Source of the DNA: Coturnix japonica | Taxonomy: Eukaryota > Chordata > Aves > Galliformes > Phasianidae | Direction of reading: 5' to 3' | Length of the DNA: 64,000 nucleotides | NCBI RefSeq assembly: GCF_001577835.2 | Contig: NC_029532.1 | Location: 8,737,996-8,801,995, forward strand | Shown: positions 1-10,800 of the stretch, piece by piece | How the letters are laid out: every line of letters begins with the position of its first letter | Numbering within the stretch: the first letter of the stretch is position 1 | Made by a program: the position numbers and the translations under genes | The notes under the pieces: model-generated | Databases searched by the model: none | What the model was told of the DNA's origin: nothing | Seen by the model: only the letters and a program-made list of their open reading frames with translations

Positions 1-265
1 TGGGACAGAGGTGAGGCTGACCGGCCTATAATTACCCGGGTCTTCCTTCTTGCCCTTTTTGAAGACTGGACTGACACTGGCCGTCCTCCAGTCTTCAGGC
101 ACCTCCCCAGTTCTCCAAGACCTCTGATAGATTACAGAGAGTGGCTCAGCAATGACTTCCGCCAGCTCTCTCAGCACCCGCGGATGCGCCCCATCAGGTC
201 CCATGGATTTATGGACCTTAATGTTTCCTAGGCACTCACGGACCACCTCTTCCCTGACTAAAGGG
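1..265 (-). mobile_element. CR1 LINE fragment (reverse transcriptase part), cut by window edge
   Basis: Read on the minus strand, this stretch encodes the familiar CR1 reverse-transcriptase segment with the blocks PDGAHPRVLRELAEVIAEPL, SWRTGEVPEDW and KKGKKEDPGNYRPVSLTS. That piece comes from near the N-terminal half of the RT domain in ORF2. The reading frame is well kept over this short stretch, so it is a fairly young copy. The rest lies left of the window. Right of about 265 the sequence turns AT-rich and the similarity stops. Confidence 0.9.
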
Positions 266-2589
266 AATTTAATGAGTATTTCCTATAAAAAGCTAAGCAG
301 TTGGCAGCACTATTCCACAAATTAGTATTTCAAGTACATGGCTTCAGAAATCACAAGTGTGACACTTAAAAACATTGTGATTTTCATACAGATGTGGTGT
401 TTCCATTTTCCAGTAGTAAAAGGCAACATTTTCGTAATTTAGGGGTGGTTTAAGAAACGACAAGAGTAAAAGCTTCCAATTGTTCAATTCAATGTCAATT
501 ATGTCCAGGTGATGCCAACTTCCCTCCCACTAACACAAAGTTCTGGGACAATGTGGTTAAAACTCCAGGAACTACATCACCTGTGGCTTCCAAGTGACCG
601 TGAGCAACCAAGCATTCTTTAAAACAAATGATAACAAATAAACAAACGAAAAACCTGAAGAGAGATAAAGTAATAAACCATCTGCAGCATCAGTGCATTT
701 GATGTCCAAGCGTTAATAAAGGACGTGCTGTTGGCCTGTCCTTCAGCGCCATCTGCTGGTTAAAAAAGAGATTGACCATTCTTCTGTCTTCAATACTTTG
801 CACAGGGCAGTCTCACCTGCCTCACTCAGCCCAGGATCGTAGACAAAGTTAAATGTAAAACACTCAATCAGCAATCAAGCGTACCTGTACTTTATTTATG
901 CCAGAATTAAGAGAGTCTAGAAATAAAGACTTCTGCATAACCTTCTGAAGAAGTAGCGGTTATCACCCAGATTCCCAGCCTTTCCCTCCTTACTGAAACA
1001 TTACTATTTAAAAGGTAATTGGTAGACAGACAGAAATGTCAGTAAATGAAGTTCGCTGACACATAGCTTTATAGATAAATATTTTTATCTATATATTTTA
1101 ACCTATTTTTCCTGAAGACCATTTCATAATGAGAGCCAAGGGTTATGCATCCAGCTAAAATTAAATTCATCATTATTTCTAGGGAAGCTCAGAACATCTA
1201 AACAGAGAAAGACTAAGAAATATATACCAGTTGCTGCTTATGCCGGATATCTCCAATTATTTTGCTGGATTCTTACACACAAAGATATCTCAGTCAGGTT
1301 TTCTTTCTAACAAAACTGAACCGAATTAGAAACTTCTGAAACAAAACTAAATGGGCACTACCCTGGCTTAGATCAGAAGTGTCTTTAAGGGAAAAACAAG
1401 CAAACAAACCACAACAGCCCACAAGTACTGCTGCTTCCTTAACAACTGTGGGAAAATGAGATGGCATCTAACAGGAACAGAGGCTTTCTCTGAACTCCCT
1501 TTCTTTTTTTAGAACAGGACTCCCAAAGTTTCAGAAGTTGATTTCCCCCCAGATTGCCCAGTAATCAGTTGTCTTAGTTACAATACTGTCAATAATGCAT
1601 TAACTTTTTGTTTGGAAACTTGATGTCTTACAGAAACCTGTAGAGTTAAGAACCCCATCATTATTCTGGCACAATAACACGCTATCATGAACACCCCAGG
1701 TATGTTTGGAGAATTCAGAGTAACATCTGATTTATTTTTACACTGGAAGTTGTCCTTATTTGGAAAGTTTGTATCTGTACTTGTTGCATGGCCAATTGAG
1801 TGGTCCAACTGTAGACTATTTCTTGTTATGTAGCAGGTAAGGCATCTGCTCGTAGTATGTGTAGAGCATGAGTAAGCAGCAAGAAAACTGGTTTGATACA
1901 ACCACATGTTGGTCTCCAGTTGTCCCCTCCTGGAACAGTGATAACAATTGCAATGGAGAGTAGCAGTGAAATAAAGAGAAAGAAGGACTCTTTTGGGAAA
2001 CCTTTGCAATGACAATAATATACATCAATCTCAACATCAAACCATAAAAAGAAAGTGATCTTTAAAGCAATTACACATTATCACAAAGCCATTAAGACAA
2101 GTGACAAACTAATAGCGCCTAGATGTTGGTGACTTTCTAGCTGTTCCCTTGCCTGCAGATATAACATAATAATAATTCCAACTTGTCAGTTATGTCCCTC
2201 TGCAGGGATCCAAGAACACTCAGTCCCTCCCAGATTTCTCAGCAGCATGCACATCCCCAAAGACAGGCATTATTTCTCTCTTTTTATTGCAACTTATAAC
2301 AATACCCATTTTTGCCACTTGACTATTTTCAAATTTCACTACAGAATTCCAGCAGAACTCGCTGTTTCAGAGGTCTGCCCTGCAGAGACGTCCCTCGGGT
2401 TAGTGAGCAACATCCTGCGCCATTGAAGAGTAAGGGGGGGAAAAAAGAAGTACTGAGGAGATCTAAGGAGTAGCGCACAAAGCGACCAAGGAACTTCACA
2501 GAGCGGAGGGCCCTTTTGTCAGATATCAGGCCAACCCAGCAGCACGTACTACGTTCGAGCCACCTACAGTGCTGAGCTGACACCGCGAT
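266..2589. other. Upstream flank of ZBTB43, no gene seen
   Basis: AT-rich sequence without a recognisable exon. The longest open frame (1578-2015, minus, 145 codons) is rich in Cys, Thr and Ser, has no domain I know and no clear splice context, so I treat it as chance. The only motif I can support here is the CTCF-like site at 745-759. Confidence 0.6.
745..759 (-). promoter_or_regulatory. CTCF-type motif
   Basis: On the minus strand the 15 bases read CCAGCAGATGGCGCT, which fits the vertebrate CTCF core CCASYAGRKGGCRSY at every position. It lies about 2 kb upstream of the ZBTB43 CpG island. Binding is inferred from sequence only. Confidence 0.65.
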
Positions 2590-2665
2590 CAGGCGGAACC
2601 GAAGTGGAACTGAACCCAACCAACCCGACCCGCCCCTCCCTGCCCCACCCCACCACCTTGCGGGC

Positions 2666-2677
2666 AGGAAGCGGAAG
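2666..2677 (+). promoter_or_regulatory. Tandem ETS-type motif, ZBTB43 promoter
   Basis: AGGAAGCGGAAG holds two GGAAG cores six bases apart. The same 12 bases occur in the ZBTB34 promoter at 13938-13949. GABP/ELF-type factors commonly bind such sites; binding here is inferred. Confidence 0.5.
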
Positions 2678-2739
2678 AGCCGTTCTCTGTCCGTCAGGTG
2701 ACCGGGATGCGGAAGTCCTTCACGGGGAAGCGCCGTTTC

Positions 2740-2832
2740 CGGGGCAGTTCCGGCTGGTTGAGCTGTGTCGGCCGCACTGAGCGCTGAAGTTGAGGTCGTG
2801 GCCCACTATGAGACAGACTCTGAGGCCTCCAG
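2740..2832 (+). other. ZBTB43: ZBTB43 noncoding first exon (5' end approximate)
   Basis: The 3' border is set by a strong donor, CCTCCAG/gtgagg at 2832/2833, inside the CpG island; the 5' border is a guess. The exon carries an ATG at 2808-2810 whose frame runs through the junction and stops 13 bases before the main start after splicing to 5478, which makes a short upstream ORF. Further 5' exons are possible. Confidence 0.6.
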
Positions 2833-5477
2833 GTGAGGGGCTGTGTGAGCGTGGATCACGGGGAGCCGCGAGGCTGAGGGCCCGGACGGCGAGCGAGGCC
2901 TTCTCGCCCCGCTGCCCGCGCTCCGCTTCCCGCCGCGGCTGCTGCGTCTCTTTCTGTTGGCGAGGCGCTCCCTCGGGGGTCGGGATGCGGCTCGTGGGCC
3001 CGCTCTGCTCTCGGTTCTTTGCTGGGCGGCGATGGCCGCGTGTTGCGGCGCTGTCGCGGCTGTGTCTGTAACGCGTCCGCGTGGACTCCCCGCGGTCCCT
3101 GCGGGTACCTTAACGCTCCGAGGTGCTGCCTCGGCGGGTGGAGGGAACGAATGGGATTTCTTCGAGAGCTTTTGTTCAGTTGTGTTTCGATAGCTTTGTT
3201 GTTCATGGGAATTTAAAGCTTATAATAGAAAGGGTGCTCCCACCCATGACTTTTTCTGGTGAAACACCATACCATGTACTTGCTGATACCTGGCAGCTTA
3301 GACAAGCAGGAATTACAGAGATTTCTTTTTATATTGATGTCATGTATTTCCTGAATGCTTATTTTTGCTTTTTCTATTTGTTTTTGTTTGTTTTTTACAG
3401 GTGAGTATGGAAAAATAGAATCTTAAATCTGAGAATACTTTGAAAAGAACTAATGTGCCTGGACTTCTAAAGAATGTTTAAAAAAATAAGCATTTCATAA
3501 CACGAGCTGAGTAGAAGTGTCTGAAGACCTGCCATAATGTTGTCAAGTCTTTTATTCAAAGTTGAATGAAGAATTAACTTGCAGACAGTTACATCTGCAT
3601 GTTTTAGGCTACTTCTCACTTCATACAACATGGTAATTGTCTCAGCAGAATGCTTGTGGAAGGCAGTAGTTGTAGGAAAGGAGCTCTCTAAACTCATTTT
3701 CATATTTTAGCTGGGAATCTTGAGATAGTTGGTAAACACCTCTTCATTTGAATCATTGCTCCAGTTGGTAAAGCAGTGACAGTTTATGAAGATGCAAATG
3801 TTGCTGTTTACGGGCAGTTTCAGTGCTCAGTTACAGAACTTTCAGTCATTTGGCTGAGTTTTTTGGGGTTTTTTTAGTCTTTACTGTCCCTCCTGCTATA
3901 TCCAGCAGGGGGAAATTTGTGTGAGGTTTCAAGACAGAAATGGTACCTTTTTAACTATTGAATATATTGCTACCATTATTTACTGTTATGAATGGTTTTC
4001 TGAATAACAAGCAATTCTTCCCAATCCAGAGATCTATGTATGAGAATCTTGTTGATGCCATACTTATAATTAAAAAAAAAAGAAAAAAAAAAAGAAAAAA
4101 AAAAAGAAAAAGAAGGCATTTTAAAGTATAATCTTCACAGTTCTATAGAAGTTGCTCACCTCAGTGTTTGAGAGGTTTTGGCATGTATTTCTTGAAAGTT
4201 CTGGTGCCTTTCTGATCCCATGCGCTCTCTTCCATGGTAATTGTATCACCTTGATCTAAGTTAATGGTGAAATGTGTTTTCACCTGCGCTCTGTATGTCG
4301 TCATCCTTTTCTAGCTTTGGAACTTTAAAGAGGGAACAGTCAGGCTTTGGGAGAGTGGAGGAAAGATGTTAACAATATGAGCTGGAAAACAACAGTCAGG
4401 AAGGGATTATGTCATAATTGGCTGTTGATTAAATATTGATTTACATAATCAGTCCTGTGTAGACAGTATTTTGTAAGCACACACTGCTGTTTTTCTTGCA
4501 CTTAGTAGTCATACCATTGTGTCAACATGCCAGCGCTTGAATGCAGTGCATCTAATAAATTTTTCTATAGCTGCTTCTGTAATCATATACATTATACATT
4601 TATTATATACAAAGTATATGCATTTATTATATACAGTGTGTAATTATAAGCACTAAAGTTGCAGTACAGACTCTGTAGCAGAGTTTCATAATCACATCTT
4701 CTCAGTTCCGTGTTTCCATGGAATCACTTCGATTTCAGAGTACTGCTTGTAATGTGTTCTATTTTTGTACCATGTACATGTGTGCTCTCTGCTTATTAAT
4801 TAGTATTCTTTCCTAGATGTGCAACTCTATCTGTTAAAACTTTCTTCCCTACTTACAAGAAGTATCTTTATGGGAAAAACTGCTTTCTACTTCATAACTC
4901 TTTTAGAGTTTCATTATGTTCAATTTACACATCAAATTGAAAAATTGCGTGAACTTAGTTTATTCAGATGTTAATGTTGGTCTTTCATTGTTACTCTTCA
5001 ATTTCTGTTATTTCTGGTGATAACAATGTGCACATTCATATTAAACTTCAAATAAAAAATGTAGTGCAGACATTTTAAAGAATGGTATTATTTAATAATT
5101 GTCAACTTTGTGATTGACATCTGAGTCATGGGAGCATAAACATTAATAGCTGAATTACTAGCTAAGCTTCTAGTATACGATTATTGAATTGTTACAGATA
5201 TACGAGGTGTAACTCTTAGCTCCTGCTGTAGTGGTCAAGTCCCCTTGAACAGAAGAAGCACAGCTAAATATGCTGGCATAGCAATTTATGTCCTCAGTAC
5301 AACTTTCAGGAAAGAGAAAGCTGAAATCATGGGGGAGGAAATAGAAATATAGAAATATAGCAGTGAATAGGTTCCAGAAAGTGTTGGAGTGACTCTTGCG
5401 TGAGTTTATAAGGAAACTGAGAGATTAATACTTCACTAAGTAGAATTTCTGATCTTTTGTTGTTTGCTTTCTTTCAG
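2833..5477 (+). other. ZBTB43: ZBTB43 intron 1
   Basis: Runs from the donor gtgagg at 2833 to the acceptor tttgctttctttcag at 5477. It begins GC-rich inside the island and becomes AT-rich. It holds an A-rich simple repeat at 4072-4115, and otherwise nothing I recognise. Confidence 0.7.
4072..4115. repeat. A-rich simple repeat (A10-11 G)n
   Basis: Runs of ten or eleven A separated by single G, repeated about three times, then AAAAAG. Simple low-complexity sequence within intron 1 of ZBTB43. Confidence 0.9.
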
Positions 5478-5500
5478 CACAACACTAAACTTGTAATGAA

Positions 5501-6895
5501 ATGGAGTCTGGATCAAGCTCTTTCCGAGTGGAATTTCCAGATTTTTCTAGCACCATTTTGCAGAAGTTAAATCAGCAGCGCCAGCAAGGACAATTATGCG
5601 ATGTCTCCATTGTAGTTCAGGGCCATCTCTTCAGAGCCCATAAGGCTGTTCTTGCAGCTAGTTCACCTTACTTCTGTGATCAGGTTCTCTTAAAAAATAG
5701 CAGGCGAATAGTCCTGCCTGATGTGATGAACCCAAGAGTATTTGAAAACATTCTTCTGTCTACCTACACAGGTCGGCTGGTAATGCCTGCTCCAGAGATT
5801 GTTAGTTACTTGACAGCAGCAAGTTTCCTTCAGATGTGGCATGTAGTGGATAAATGCACTGAAGTGCTAGAGGGAAACCCAACAGTTCTTTGTCAGAAAA
5901 TGAATCATGGCAGTGACCATCAGTCCCCAAGCAGTAGTAGTTACAATGGCCTTGCTGAAACCTTTGAACTTGGATCTGGAGGGCAGACAGAATTCCACAA
6001 AGTGCAGGAACTGAGGGATGGTGAAAATGAAGAAGAGAGTTCTAAAGATGAGCTATCATGTCAACTGACAGAACATGAGTACCTCCCCAGTAATTCTTCA
6101 ACAGAGCACGACAGACTTAGTACAGGAATGACGAGTCAGGATGGTGAAGAAGGAACTAGTGATAGCGCTGAGTATCAGTATACCAGACCTATATATAGCA
6201 AACCCAGCATCATGTCTCACAAGCGGTGGATCCATGTGAAACCAGAAAGATTTGAACAAGACTGTGAAGGTGTTGATAATTCTTATGATGAACATCAAGT
6301 TTCTGAATCCATGAATGCCATTCAGGCAGATCATTCAATCCAGTCTTCAGGTGTTGAAGACTTTCATATAGCTGACAAAAAGATGGAAGCAGAATTTGAT
6401 GAACAAGCAGATGAAAGTAATTACGATGAGCAAGTTGACTTCTATGGCTCTTCTATGGAAGAATTCTCTGCTGAAAGGGCAGATGGAAATTTAAGTGCTC
6501 ACAGACAAGATCTTATGATAGCAACAGGCTATGGTGAAGGCATTGAAATGGCTGCAGGAATTAAAGAAGAAACATCCCTCACTGGATTCTCACATGCTGA
6601 TAAGCTGTATCCTTGTCAGTGTGGTAAGAGCTTTACACACAAAAGTCAGAGAGATCGGCATATGAGTATGCACCTTGGTCTTCGACCTTATGGGTGTGGT
6701 GTCTGTGGTAAGAAATTCAAAATGAAACACCATCTTGTTGGCCATATGAAAATTCATACAGGCATAAAACCATATGAATGTAACATCTGTGGGAAAAGAT
6801 TTATGTGGCGGGACAGTTTTCATCGGCATGTGACGTCTTGTACCAAGTCATATCAAGCTTCTAAAGCTGAGCAGAGTACTACTGAGATGAACTGA
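5501..6895 (+). CDS. ZBTB43: Zinc finger and BTB domain-containing protein 43
   Basis: A nuclear DNA-binding protein of the BTB-zinc-finger family, whose members mostly repress transcription as BTB dimers. The 464 codons lie in one exon that starts at an acceptor at 5477; the ATG at 5501 is the first in frame and matches the remembered human N-terminus (human about 467 residues). The BTB domain covers about residues 30-125, with the hallmark LCDVSIVVQGHLFRAHKAVL. The acidic, Ser-rich middle has two SUMO-consensus sites, VKPE (246-249) and IKEE (354-357). Three zinc fingers follow at 370-447. The first has CxC instead of CxxC (C372, C374, H387, H391), the second is standard C2H2 (C399, C402, H415, H419), and the third ends in Cys (C427, C430, H443, C447). 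I recall the same oddities in mammals, so they are not damage. Its tandem paralogue ZBTB34 follows 11.5 kb downstream. Confidence 0.95.
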   Translation: MESGSSSFRVEFPDFSSTILQKLNQQRQQGQLCDVSIVVQGHLFRAHKAVLAASSPYFCDQVLLKNSRRIVLPDVMNPRVFENILLSTYTGRLVMPAPEIVSYLTAASFLQMWHVVDKCTEVLEGNPTVLCQKMNHGSDHQSPSSSSYNGLAETFELGSGGQTEFHKVQELRDGENEEESSKDELSCQLTEHEYLPSNSSTEHDRLSTGMTSQDGEEGTSDSAEYQYTRPIYSKPSIMSHKRWIHVKPERFEQDCEGVDNSYDEHQVSESMNAIQADHSIQSSGVEDFHIADKKMEAEFDEQADESNYDEQVDFYGSSMEEFSAERADGNLSAHRQDLMIATGYGEGIEMAAGIKEETSLTGFSHADKLYPCQCGKSFTHKSQRDRHMSMHLGLRPYGCGVCGKKFKMKHHLVGHMKIHTGIKPYECNICGKRFMWRDSFHRHVTSCTKSYQASKAEQSTTEMN

Positions 6896-6932
6896 GACGT
6901 TAGAGCTTACATTTGTTCAGTACAGTAATGAA

Positions 6933-6938
6933 AATAAA
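6933..6938 (+). terminator. ZBTB43: Proximal poly(A) signal AATAAA, ZBTB43
   Basis: AATAAA 38 bases after the stop codon. The downstream sequence is only moderately T/G-rich. If used it gives a very short 3' UTR. Confidence 0.4.
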
Positions 6939-7764
6939 CTAATCATTCAAATAGTGTCTGGTACTTGCTATTGTGAAATTTAAATTCTCAAAAAACAGGT
7001 TTCAATGATTACGCTGGTGTGAGCAGACCAAATGTTTTATCTTCCACTATACTATTCCAGATGGTGGGTGTGCAGTGGAAATGGTTAATCTGAAAGGTGC
7101 TTGCAAAATGTGTTCCGTAAGGTCTTTGTGACATTAATTGCCTTCACAACAGTATTTAGAAGCCCTGCTGTTTTCTGAGTCTTATAAATTGACAGTAATA
7201 CCTAGCTCAAAATTGATTGAAATTGTACAATTACTTACGTTAAGCACGAAAAAAAGAAGCCTTACTGGGGGAGGGAAAAATTAATATTAAAGAGAACTAG
7301 GATAACTGTACTGGGCTATGTGGATTATCTGTTAATAAAATTTCTGTGATTCACGTTTAAGGGGGAAAAAAAAAAGTAGAATTTCTCTTAGACCAGAGAC
7401 TGTCTGTTAACATACTCAACATGCATAATTAAATAGCCTGCATTATTAAATATCCCTTATTGTATTGCTTAATGAAAAGCTGTGTTAAAGGTGGTTTGGC
7501 TTTCCTTTATCTCTTCTACTTTTTTTTTTTTTTTTTAATCTATCTCCAGTAAGACAAATGGTTGCTTAATTTTGTGCTGGTTTCTATTTAAAGAGTCTGT
7601 AAGGCACTTAAATATAGTTGAGCACTATGTGAACTTAAATCTGTATTTAATATAATTTAGTTTGTTCTTCCAGGGCCTGATGCTGTATGAGTCTTGGCTT
7701 GGCTTGATTTTGATTGTTACATAACAAGAGCTATTGAAGTGTGTATAATAAGCATATCTTATTT

Positions 7765-7785
7765 AAAAAAAAAAAAAAAAAAAAA
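7765..7785. repeat. Poly(A) tract
   Basis: An uninterrupted run of about 21 A in the ZBTB43 3' UTR. I see no retroposed gene attached to it. Confidence 0.9.
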
Positions 7786-9332
7786 GTAATATTTGGATCT
7801 TACCCAAAATACTAAAAATTCTAAAATCTAACTGTATATTCACTTTTTTTGTGACTTACTACAGTAGCAAGTACCAAACTCTGTAGTTTCGTAAATTGAA
7901 TTGGCGTTTATTGGTATAAAATCTTGTTTGAGAATTTTTATCTAGTTTTAGAAACGTGTTTTGGGAAAATGATTTAGGCATTGATAATTCTTAATTCTTT
8001 ACTCTTTGTAAGAAGTAAGAGCTATGATACAGATTCTTGGTACTGAACTACTGTGACTGGCTACATGATTTTAAGTAGCCAGATCTGTTTACCTCTTCAA
8101 ATGAAGTTGCTTGTGGAAGCTAGGTGGGAAGATGTAGAAAGTACAGTATTTGGATCTAGTAATGGTGCTGCAGAACATGGTACTGTGCACATGTCCAAGG
8201 TCTGGAATTTCACTGGGAAAGTGACGCTTTTTCATTAGGGTGAGGATCTCATTCTCAGAGCTAGATGGAGGAATGTTTGTAGCTTTGAGAGATGCTGCCG
8301 GCTGTGTAGGTAGAGTGCATCACTTACAAAGGTGGCAACAGGATTTGGGGGTTGAAAGCATAGTGCATTTAAATGCAAAAGCAATAGTCCTTCTCTGTAC
8401 TTCTCTAAAATATAAGAGCCTTTAGAGTATACCTAGGCTATAATAGAAAGAAGTGATATCCAAGCACAGTGTAACACACGGAAAGAAACTAACAAGTATC
8501 AAAGGCCTTCTAAACCTGTCTGGCCCTGGTTAATGCATTAAATCTGGAACTTATGGGATAACATACTTAAACAGATGACTGTGTATGATGAAGCAAGAAC
8601 ATGCGAAGGTGATGCCAATTTGGATTCTTTTTTAAACTTCTAGTTACAGCTTGTCTTGAGATGCAACCAAACTGTATCCTGAACATCAGTATCTTGTACA
8701 AGCTGGGTTTTATTACTTGGTGGGTTGTAATTGCCGTCACTTCTTTTCTGGCATTCTGCTTACAAACTTCAGTTTTTTAAGAGGCTCTAAATCTTCTAAC
8801 GATTCAGATATTTTTTCACACAGAATGTTCTTAAAACAGATACTCCCAAATATCATGAAACCATTGCTGGCAATGGGCATGAATAGTCAGCATCAAGGAG
8901 TTCCTATTCTTAGCACTTAATTGAACTCTCTAATATACCATGGTGGCCATATTTATAACCCTTGTAATCAAGGTAACTAAACAGGGATTTGCTCATTAAC
9001 ACTGTAACCTGCTTTAACATATAGATGCACTTTGTATTTAAAAAGTAAAAACAAAAAAAAAATAATTATAATTATGTTTTTTAAACTTAGAAATGACATT
9101 CCCTTTATGGTTTATTTCCACACTGCTAACACTGTCTTTTTTAATACTAAGAAAATTATGATGCTTGCCTGTTTACATAAGTATAGAGGAAGGGGTTCTT
9201 GCACTCACTGGCCCTGTGTTTCCATTCTTCAAGGCCTTACTCTGCGTATGGGGCATCATTTCTGCAAGTACTGTCAACACATTTTTGAGCAAGCTATATT
9301 CATACTCATTTCAAGAATGATCTTGTATACTG

Positions 9333-9448
9333 CATTGGTTCTCAAACCCTTTCAAACTGTCGCTTCAGTGTTGCATAAGAAGATGAAGGATGTCACTTCC
9401 CATTTAACCAATAAAAGGCTGGTCAGAAGCACCAGGCTGAGAACCATG
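9333..9448. mobile_element. Old hAT-like (MER5/Charlie-type) nonautonomous DNA transposon relic
   Basis: The left end reads CATTGGTTCTCAAACC and the right end, read backwards on the other strand, CCATGGTTCTCAGCC. This pair of imperfect inverted ends around a core of about 116 bases has the TGGTTCTCA terminal signature of short hAT-Charlie/MER5-like elements. No clear 8-base target duplication remains, which fits great age. It sits inside the presumed ZBTB43 3' UTR. The family name is a judgement from the ends alone. Confidence 0.45.
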
Positions 9449-9587
9449 GTCAAGCAAAAAATTATAACCATTAAATCCAGACCACCTTACAGAGCTGCCA
9501 GCAAAACTGTTTACCAGCTTGGAATGACTTTTATATGGGATGTTTTGAAGTTGAAAATTGCTCCTATTTGCAGTTAAATTACTTTAA

Positions 9588-9593
9588 AATAAA
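9588..9593 (+). terminator. ZBTB43: Alternative poly(A) signal AATAAA, ZBTB43
   Basis: AATAAA within AAAATAAAGC, about 2.7 kb after the stop codon; use unknown. Confidence 0.35.
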
Positions 9594-10059
9594 GCTTTAA
9601 AATGTACTAAGAGAGACACTTTAAATGTTTTTATAACAGGTCCAGTAGATCATATTGTAGAACCATATCCTCCTTTAGTGATTCAGCATGAATAGTATCT
9701 TTTAAATATTTACCTGTTTGTGTTTTACTCTGTAATATGACATCATCTGGAACTCCAGCAAATGTTGCTGCACTGACTTCTTAAATTATTATTATTTTTA
9801 AACACTTGACTTTCTGAAGTTAGTTTACATGAAACCAACTAATTAAAGGAAAATATTGATAAGATTGAGAGTTAATTGAGAGGGCTGAGTGTTTAAGTGA
9901 AGCTTGAGGTACTTCTGTAAAAATGTTACTTTTGTCTACCACAGGTAAAATAGTTGACTTGGAATGTTTTTACAGAGCTTAACTTACTGTGCTTCGACAG
10001 AATTCTAAACACTGATGAAGGTATCGAGAAAAAGAAAACATAAAATTAAACTCTCTCCT

Positions 10060-10800
10060 TTCCTCAGGTTCACCTTAACTCTGATGCCACTCTTCCTCTC
10101 CATCTTCCTAATCGCACTTCTGCTTATTTTCACTGGGAGTTCCTCTCAGTCACTTTGTTTCAATCCTCTTGGTGAGGTGGAAGTTTGCATAGGTGATTGG
10201 GGTCATACATATCCTTGTTTTTTAGTGGGTGGCCCCTCCTGTGCCAGGCTTGTCAGTGTCACTGCCCTCTTGGTGTGGTGTAGCCACAGACTGTAGCTGC
10301 TCCTAGGGTGTGCTTGTTCTTAATTGGTTCATCCCAGGACTCAGTTATTTCAGAACTGTACCTGCTCTAGCACAGCTTATCCATTGGTTGAAGTCCTGTG
10401 GAAATGTTTCTCCTCTGGCACTGTATGACCTTCTGAGGGTGGGTCTTCACGTGTCCTCAGTATCTCCTTTGCACGTCTTCCTAGGAGCATCTCCAGTTTC
10501 TCCTCATGTTTCTAGCTTTGTTTCCTCAAGAGTATCTCCTCTTTTCATCCCTTGCACCTCTTGCTAGCATCTACTGCTTGTTCGTAAATGTATTTCAGCA
10601 GAAGTGCTGTGCTGGTTCTAAATTTGGCATGTAACGGGCTGTTTATATCAGTTTTAGTGCTAGCTAGAAGCTGTTTTGACAGGCACAGGGCAGTTCATGA
10701 CCATTGCTGTGTGTGCCACCATTGCAGCCCACTGAAACCCAGCAGTTGATGCCCAAGGCAGCTGTACACAGTAAAGAGAGAAATGTAGATGCAGCTGCTC
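10060..10800. other. Pyrimidine- and GC-richer segment of unknown origin
   Basis: This part of the presumed ZBTB43 3' UTR is clearly richer in C, with repeated TCTCCT-type words, than the AT-rich sequence on both sides. The style recalls an old interspersed repeat, but I cannot name a family or find firm ends. Two short open frames here show no domain. Confidence 0.3.

Larger units (their letters stand above)
2590..3130 (+). promoter_or_regulatory. ZBTB43: CpG-island promoter of ZBTB43
   Basis: A sharp rise in G+C and CpG against an AT-rich background, with no TATA box. It holds several ETS-type GGAAG/TTCCG cores (for example 2666-2677, around 2709 and around 2736) and an E-box-like CAGGTGAC just before the first-exon region. 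A first-exon donor (CCAG/gtgagg at 2832/2833) lies inside it. This is the usual housekeeping-type promoter of a vertebrate ZBTB gene; the exact start of transcription cannot be read from sequence. Confidence 0.85.

Noticed and set aside
1578-2015. 145-codon minus-strand open frame
   Set aside because: No family match, odd composition rich in Cys, Thr and Ser, no splice or promoter context; best read as chance.
3902-3915. Possible third CTCF site (CCAGCAGGGGGAAA)
   Set aside because: Breaks the GGC core of the motif; too weak to list.
8053-8425. Two 61-codon frames in line, separated by one stop
   Set aside because: No recognisable product; within AT-rich 3' UTR sequence.
9032-9577. 181-codon plus-strand open frame in the ZBTB43 3' UTR
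   Set aside because: Begins in A-rich low complexity, overlaps the hAT-like relic, and shows no domain; chance frame.
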